Assembly: GCA_044449065.1 (NCBI GenBank)
Contig: JBIOHP010000014.1
Span: 1 to 64,000 of the forward strand
Source of the DNA: JBIOHP01 sp044449065
Lineage (GTDB): Bacteria; Bacteroidota; Ignavibacteria; UBA10030; SZUA-254
Reading direction: 5' to 3'
DNA: 64,000 bases
Positions 59,335 to 64,000 of this stretch are shown piece after piece. The notes beneath the pieces were generated by a model that did no database searches, had not been told where the DNA came from, and saw only the letters and a list, made by a program, of their open reading frames with translations. Each line of letters starts with the position of its first letter. The stretch's first letter is position 1. The position numbers and the translations under genes were made by a program.

Positions 59335-61056
59335 TTATTGTAAAATTTCATCTGCGTGAAGGATGTCGGTAAAAAGTTCATTTTTTATCGACTCGGCATT
59401 TTTTCTTGCGTTCGCTGCGGAATTTAAAATATACCGATTCGCAATAAAAATCTTCCGCGGTTCATTCTCAGCTTCATCGAGGAGCAAATAGCCGATATAG
59501 AGATAGCTGTATAATTCGAGTAAATCTTTTGCAGCAACATCCTGAAAATCGACGTCTTTTTTATCAAGGATATACTTTAAACAATCTTTAAATATCAGGC
59601 GAATTTCCTTTAATAAATTTGCCAGCCGCACCAACCCCCCTTTGTAATCCTTTTTCTCCTTCTCAGCGATATAATCGGCAAGGACGTCGTTGATCACCGC
59701 GCCCGAGGATGCGACAATCTGCAACTGGGAAGTTCCTTCATAGATGTTGGTAATACGAGCGTCACGGGCCAGGCGCTCGACATTGAATTCCTTCATATAT
59801 CCGGTGCCGCCATGAATTTGCATTGCATCGTACGTGATCTTATTCGCCGCTTCCGTGATGATATATTTTGTCATTGGAGTCAGAAGGTTAGCGAGTTTTG
59901 TTTCGTGCTTCAATCGCGCATTTTCTTCCGCGAAAGATTTTCCGGCTGATTTTAATTTTTCGACCTGCTCTTCCAATTTTTCTTTTCGATCGACGCATTG
60001 CGCGACGCTATAAAAGAGAGAGCGGTTGCTCTCCAGCATCACCCGCATCTCAATAAGCATATTGGTGACTACCGGGATATCATAGATCGCTTTGCTGAAC
60101 TGCTCCCTGTCTTTTGCATACCGGACTGCTTCCTCATACGCCGCCTGGGAAAGGCCCAGTGCCTGCGCCGCGACGCCGATCCGCGCACGATACATCAAAT
60201 CGAGGACATATTTAATCAATCCGAATTTTCTGCTGCCAACGAGCTGAGCCGGGGTGTCGTTAAATTGCAATTCGCAGGTTGGAGAACCGTGAATTCCTAA
60301 TTTATTTTCAATCCGGCGGACTTTGACAGTTTTGTCCCCGTAGCAAACAAACATACTCAGACCGCGTCCATCTCTTGTGCCGGCTTCAGAGCGAGCGAGC
60401 ACCAATAAGACTTCGCCGTTTCCGTTCGTAATGAACCTTTTTACTCCGCGCAGGAACCATTCTCCCCGTTCGTTTTGATATGCCTGGAGCTTCACCGCCT
60501 GGAGATCTGAACCTGCGTCCGGTTCGGTCAGCGCCATTGCTCCGGTATATTCTCCGGTAGAAAATTTCGGTAAAAATTCTATTCTCTGATCCTCATTGCC
60601 GAACTTCCGGATCGTATCGGCGATATCCTGTAGACCAAAAATATTCATGAGCGATGCATCAGCCCGTGAGACGCATTCGACGCCCATCATATAGATCGTG
60701 AATGGAAAATTTAATCCGCCATATTTTCTGGGAAGGATCAACCCCATCAAATCCGCCTTTGCGAGCATCTGAAGGTCTTCCTGCGTCCCTTTCGCGTAGG
60801 ACACTTTTCCGTCGTTATAGGACGCTCCTTCCTTATCTACTATGGGTGCGCGGGGGGCGATATGGTTTCCGGCGATATCGCCGATGATCTCAAGCACCTG
60901 TCGATAATTTTCCATCGCATCCTCATAATTGACGGGTGCGTAGTTGTAGATCGACGCCTGAGAATAATCATCCTCAGCCATTTTGACGATATCCGTCAGA
61001 TCAAGTTTTTTGTAGTGATAGAGGATATCCGGATTTTCAAGAAAAAAGTTGGGCAT
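59335..61056 (-). CDS. Acyl-CoA dehydrogenase
   Basis: The 573-residue FAD enzyme has the standard three-part fold: LMGLILPRKYGGLNFP (about 103-118), AMALTEPDAGSDLQAV (about 173-188), and the C-terminal QIHGGTGYMKEFNVERLARDARITNIYEGTS stretch (about 413-443, in parts). It is longer than the usual 380-400 residues because of an insert around 320-370 and a C-terminal extension of about 120 residues. Electrons go to the ETF encoded next upstream (5-base gap). The acyl substrate cannot be read from sequence. Confidence 0.93.
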   Translation of the reverse strand: MPNFFLENPDILYHYKKLDLTDIVKMAEDDYSQASIYNYAPVNYEDAMENYRQVLEIIGDIAGNHIAPRAPIVDKEGASYNDGKVSYAKGTQEDLQMLAKADLMGLILPRKYGGLNFPFTIYMMGVECVSRADASLMNIFGLQDIADTIRKFGNEDQRIEFLPKFSTGEYTGAMALTEPDAGSDLQAVKLQAYQNERGEWFLRGVKRFITNGNGEVLLVLARSEAGTRDGRGLSMFVCYGDKTVKVRRIENKLGIHGSPTCELQFNDTPAQLVGSRKFGLIKYVLDLMYRARIGVAAQALGLSQAAYEEAVRYAKDREQFSKAIYDIPVVTNMLIEMRVMLESNRSLFYSVAQCVDRKEKLEEQVEKLKSAGKSFAEENARLKHETKLANLLTPMTKYIITEAANKITYDAMQIHGGTGYMKEFNVERLARDARITNIYEGTSQLQIVASSGAVINDVLADYIAEKEKKDYKGGLVRLANLLKEIRLIFKDCLKYILDKKDVDFQDVAAKDLLELYSYLYIGYLLLDEAENEPRKIFIANRYILNSAANARKNAESIKNELFTDILHADEILQ

Positions 61057-61061
61057 AGGTT

Positions 61062-62081
61062 TTATTTTAATTTATTTTTATATGCCTCAATGAATTTGGG
61101 AACAACATCCATCGCGTCGCCAACGATGCCATAATGGCTTACACCGAAGATCGGAGCATCGGGATCGTTATTGATTGCGATGATTTTTTTGGCATCCTGC
61201 ATACCGGCTCTGTGTTGAATCGCGCCGGAGATGCCGATGGCAATGTATAATTTCGGCCGAACGGTAATACCGGTTTGCCCGACCTGCCGTTCATGAGGAA
61301 TAAATCCCGCATCAACCGCCGCGCGGCTCCCCGCAACCTCACCGCCGATGGTATGAGCAAGTTCATGGATCAATCTAAAATTTTCTTTCGTGCCAAGTCC
61401 ATATCCTCCCGAAACGATAATCGGCGCTGCTTTTAAGTTTACTTTGTTCTCTTCATGATGCTGCTCGATTATCTTTACAAGATAATCAGTCTCATCCGGG
61501 ATATACGAAACAGTAGATATCTTACCCTCCCGCCGATCCTTTAACGGATGCATCTCCATCACGCCTTCCCGAACCGTTGCCATTTGCGTTGGATTATCTG
61601 GAGTAATGATCGTAGCGATAATATTACCGCCAAATGCGGGTCGAATTTGCAACAGGAGTTTTGGAAATTTTACCTTGAGATATTCGACGTCGGAGATCTG
61701 TAAATCAGTACAATCCGCCGTCAACCCGCTGCGAGTGCTGGAGGCAACGCGGGGTGCTAAATCCCTTCCGGTCACTGTAGCCCCAAAAAGAACAATTCGG
61801 GGACTATATTTTCTTACCAGATCGATGAGGATTCGGCTATACGGGAGCGTTTTATAATCCTTGAGATCGGGATGTTCGACAATTAAACATTCATCCACGC
61901 CGAAATTGAACGTTATCGCGGCGAGGTCTTTTACGCGCTCCCCGATAATGATCGCTTTGAGTTTTCCACCCATGGTATCGGCGAGCTTATATCCTTTACT
62001 GAGCAATTCGAGACTGACATCTGCCGGTTTCCCATCTCTTTGCTCGATAAAGACCCAGACTTCGTTTGAAAATTTTTCCAT
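61062..62081 (-). CDS. etfA: Electron transfer flavoprotein alpha subunit
   Basis: The 339-residue subunit holds the FAD of ETF. The C-terminal FAD domain is clear: SGGYGLGTKENF (about 224-235), AGSRAAVDAGFIP, VGQTGITVRPKLYIAIGISGAIQHRAGM and INNDPDAPIF. It lies between etfB (9-base gap) and the acyl-CoA dehydrogenase gene. Confidence 0.96.
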   Translation of the reverse strand: MEKFSNEVWVFIEQRDGKPADVSLELLSKGYKLADTMGGKLKAIIIGERVKDLAAITFNFGVDECLIVEHPDLKDYKTLPYSRILIDLVRKYSPRIVLFGATVTGRDLAPRVASSTRSGLTADCTDLQISDVEYLKVKFPKLLLQIRPAFGGNIIATIITPDNPTQMATVREGVMEMHPLKDRREGKISTVSYIPDETDYLVKIIEQHHEENKVNLKAAPIIVSGGYGLGTKENFRLIHELAHTIGGEVAGSRAAVDAGFIPHERQVGQTGITVRPKLYIAIGISGAIQHRAGMQDAKKIIAINNDPDAPIFGVSHYGIVGDAMDVVPKFIEAYKNKLK

Positions 62082-62090
62082 AGCAATAGG

Positions 62091-62978
62091 TTAACCGAAA
62101 ATATGATCATCCATGAGTGTATCGATCAACGAACTGATCGCCGATTTCGTAGGTTCGATCTTTTTATGATCTCCGCCTGCCAGGACAACGGATTCGACTT
62201 TGAATACCTTCGTAGGGGAACCCTGGATACCGCAACGCTGGAGATCAAGATGCAAATCATCCATCGTCAACGTTGGAATATAAAGAGAACGGGATTTATA
62301 TTCATGCACCAATTTATCGATGTAGAGAAGCGAATTCCCCTCGGTAATTTTTTCAAGGTCCATCAGGGATTTTGCATTTTTATACGCCATAACTTTTTTC
62401 GCACTGAATGGTCTTGGATCGGCTGCGTCTTTTATTACCGTTATTAGGACCGGGAGAATGCTTTCAAGAATTTCATATCCTCCGTCAATTTTTCTTCTCA
62501 CGGTAACCTTGCGGTCTTGAATATCAAGAATTTTCTCTCCGTAGGTAATTTGAGGTATATTTAATTTTTCAGCCGTTTGAGGACCTACCTGAGCAGTATC
62601 GCCGTCAATTGCCTGGCGTCCGCCAAAAATAAAATCATACTGACCAAGTTGTTTAATGGCTTCGCTGAGGACGTAGGAGGTTGCCAGCGTATCGGCGCCG
62701 GCAAATTTTCTGTCGCTAATGAGATATACACGGTCAGCCCCCATGTATAAACATTCACGAAGAATATCTGAAGCGCGCGGGGGACCCATGGTGATAGCGG
62801 TGACAACGCCGCCAAATTTTTCTTTCACTTGAAGCGCTAGCTCGAGCGCGACTTTATCTTCATGGTTAAAGACTGCCGGTAATTTTGAACGGTTGACTGT
62901 TCCATCGTCCCTCATCACATTACCGCTGATGTTGGAGGTATCCGGAACTTGTTTTACTAAGACAATAGAATGATACAT
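62091..62978 (-). CDS. etfB: Electron transfer flavoprotein beta subunit
   Basis: The 295-residue subunit shows the family blocks LVKQVPDTSNI (about 7-17), NHEDKVALELALQVKE (about 38-53) and DGDTAQVGPQTAEKL (about 123-137). It is longer than the usual 250-260 residues because of a C-terminal extension after the conserved core. It follows the cytochrome b gene by 3 bases, linking ETF to a membrane cytochrome. Confidence 0.95.
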   Translation of the reverse strand: MYHSIVLVKQVPDTSNISGNVMRDDGTVNRSKLPAVFNHEDKVALELALQVKEKFGGVVTAITMGPPRASDILRECLYMGADRVYLISDRKFAGADTLATSYVLSEAIKQLGQYDFIFGGRQAIDGDTAQVGPQTAEKLNIPQITYGEKILDIQDRKVTVRRKIDGGYEILESILPVLITVIKDAADPRPFSAKKVMAYKNAKSLMDLEKITEGNSLLYIDKLVHEYKSRSLYIPTLTMDDLHLDLQRCGIQGSPTKVFKVESVVLAGGDHKKIEPTKSAISSLIDTLMDDHIFG

Positions 62979-62981
62979 AAT

Positions 62982-63884
62982 TTACCGATACGCAAAAATC
63001 ATGGCGTAAATAATTCCCATAACAATTACAAAACCAAGAGAAAGCGCTGTCCAGCCGAATATTCGCACGGCTCGGATGACAATGGGCTGATATGGTTCCA
63101 CTAAAAAGTTTTCAAGTTTTCCGTTCTTTACCAGCGATTCGTACTCAGCCGGCTTATCTTCCTGAAATTCGTCTACATCCATGCGACCGGTAAATATAAC
63201 AATATCCATCGGAAATTTCTCTGGTCGCAGGTGTGTGTTGAAAAAATGAACTGTAAAAATAAATCCTACAGCCAGTAACGCTTCATCGCTGTGAATAATG
63301 GTTGCGACATTGATAAACCATCCCGGGATCAACCGGGTAAACAACTCAGGGAACCAGAGCATCAAACCCGTAGACCCGATAACAGCAATCCCCCAGAACA
63401 CTGCAAAATAATCAAATTTCTCCCAATATGTCCATCTTCCAAATTTCGGCCGATCCCCCTTGCCTATGAACCATTTGATAGAACCGATAAAATCGTGAAA
63501 ATCTTTCTTGTTGAACATCATAGAATCGGGACCAAAAAGAATGGATCTCCATGACCGCCGTTCTTTTCGTTTTGTTCTGACAATATCGATAATATGCGTT
63601 GTAAAAATTCCGAACATAAATACTGCTGCGAGCCGGTGAATATAACCCGCCGATTCGAACCCGCCCAGAAGATGGGAGAGTATCACCGCCCACGGTGTGT
63701 ACGAAAATTTTAGCGTCATGCCGGTCAGGGCTAAACTCATGAAGCTTATAATCATAATAATGTGCAGCACACGGTACAGACGCGTAAACCGCAAGAACTG
63801 TTTATCGCCGAACGCCACAACGGGTTGCGGCTCTGTGACGGACTCAGCCGGCGGCGGCGGTTTTATCTGTTCTGCCTTTTCCAT
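62982..63884 (-). CDS. Di-heme membrane cytochrome b (FdnI/b561-like)
   Basis: The 300-residue protein has a Pro-rich N-terminus and four or five helices with histidines in helices: RVLHIIMIISFMSLALTG (about 34-51), IHRLAAVFMFGIFTTHIIDI (about 81-100) and TIIHSDEALLAVGFIFTVHFFNTH (about 193-216). The pattern resembles the cytochrome b subunits that oxidise or reduce quinone for formate dehydrogenases and hydrogenases. The start overlaps the end of the truncated gene by 41 bases. With ETF and acyl-CoA dehydrogenase downstream it may take part in passing electrons from ETF to quinone. Confidence 0.85.
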   Translation of the reverse strand: MEKAEQIKPPPPAESVTEPQPVVAFGDKQFLRFTRLYRVLHIIMIISFMSLALTGMTLKFSYTPWAVILSHLLGGFESAGYIHRLAAVFMFGIFTTHIIDIVRTKRKERRSWRSILFGPDSMMFNKKDFHDFIGSIKWFIGKGDRPKFGRWTYWEKFDYFAVFWGIAVIGSTGLMLWFPELFTRLIPGWFINVATIIHSDEALLAVGFIFTVHFFNTHLRPEKFPMDIVIFTGRMDVDEFQEDKPAEYESLVKNGKLENFLVEPYQPIVIRAVRIFGWTALSLGFVIVMGIIYAMIFAYR

Positions 63885-64000
63885 TTGTTGTATCTGTTAA
63901 TTGAGATTTTTTTCGCTTCGCTCGCTTCATTTGTAATGCCCGCGGGAGCCATAACATCGTGTGAATTCCACCGAAAATAAATGTGCCTACAAGCAGCGAC
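63844..64000 (-). CDS. 3' end of a membrane-anchored protein, probably a multiheme cytochrome
   Basis: An open frame enters from the right edge and ends at the TGA at 63844-63846. The visible 51 residues contain a membrane helix (SLLVGTFIFGGIHTMLWLPR) followed by a basic tail. No heme motif is in the visible part. A C-terminal anchor of this kind directly before a cytochrome b gene is usual for the cytochrome c subunit of such complexes, which is the basis for the guess. It overlaps the cytochrome b start by 41 bases. Confidence 0.65.
   Translation of the reverse strand, partial: SLLVGTFIFGGIHTMLWLPRALQMKRAKRKKSQLTDTTNGKGRTDKTAAAG

Overview
The window reads as a chromosomal segment of an anaerobic or facultative member of the Ignavibacteria (Ignavibacteriota/Chlorobi side of the FCB group). 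This placement is an inference. It rests on two multiheme cytochromes that end in a type IX secretion sorting domain with the NYPNPFNPTT signature, on intergenic GATGCC-TTC-GGCATC palindromes beside a RAYT transposase, and on the overall gene content. No rRNA, tRNA or CRISPR array was seen.

Layout. (1) 0.5-2.9 kb: cytochrome bd oxidase cydAB. (2) 2.9-4.0 kb: REP-like palindromes around a REP-associated tyrosine transposase. (3) 4.2-9.7 kb: an exported rubrerythrin-like protein, pyruvate:ferredoxin oxidoreductase, and a dihydroorotate-dehydrogenase-like protein. (4) 9.8-21.4 kb: a group 3b [NiFe] hydrogenase operon that includes a cyclic-nucleotide-binding protein, then its maturation protease and hypA-B-F-(HypC-like)-C-D-E. 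(5) 21.6-22.7 kb: an Rrf2 regulator and a second REP cluster. (6) From 22.7 kb to the end every recognised gene is on the minus strand. In transcription order these are: acyl-CoA dehydrogenase/ETF with a cytochrome b and a truncated membrane-anchored protein (64-59 kb); a large quinol-cytochrome operon holding NapC-like, 8-heme, FeS, NrfD, Rieske, cytochrome b, 11-heme and CcmF genes (59-49.5 kb); protoporphyrinogen oxidase, a histidine kinase and a sigma-54 activator; a stand-alone receiver protein; two T9SS-sorted multiheme cytochromes (44-38.8 kb); an operon of CcmD, Cys-type CcmE, an outer-membrane barrel, a 12-heme cytochrome and a 9-heme lipoprotein, followed by a receiver, hemerythrin, ferredoxin and NfnAB (38.4-30.7 kb); an operon of GcvH-like, FeS, NrfD and GcvH-like genes (30.2-26.6 kb); and a heme-motif histidine kinase, sigma-54 activator and archaemetzincin (26.2-22.7 kb).

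How it fits together. The minus-strand half looks like a quinol-to-outside electron-transfer apparatus: inner-membrane quinol oxidising complexes, periplasmic multiheme carriers, a porin-cytochrome conduit, and surface cytochromes delivered by T9SS, with dedicated cytochrome c maturation parts. The most notable signal is regulatory. Upstream of six separate transcription units in the 26-44.5 kb interval I find TGGC/T-type -24/-12 elements, five with exact GG-N10-GC spacing and one with GT at -12. All six are on the minus strand, and two NtrC-type sigma-54 activators are encoded among them. Two of these promoters share a TGGG-N8-CCCA palindrome at almost the same distance (81 and 83 nt) upstream. 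I propose a sigma-54 regulon controlling extracellular electron transfer, possibly sensed through a kinase whose periplasmic domain carries c-type heme motifs.

The plus-strand half (PFOR, group 3b hydrogenase, Hyp proteins) supplies and balances reduced ferredoxin, NAD(P)H and H2. NfnAB in the cytochrome operon would connect the two halves.
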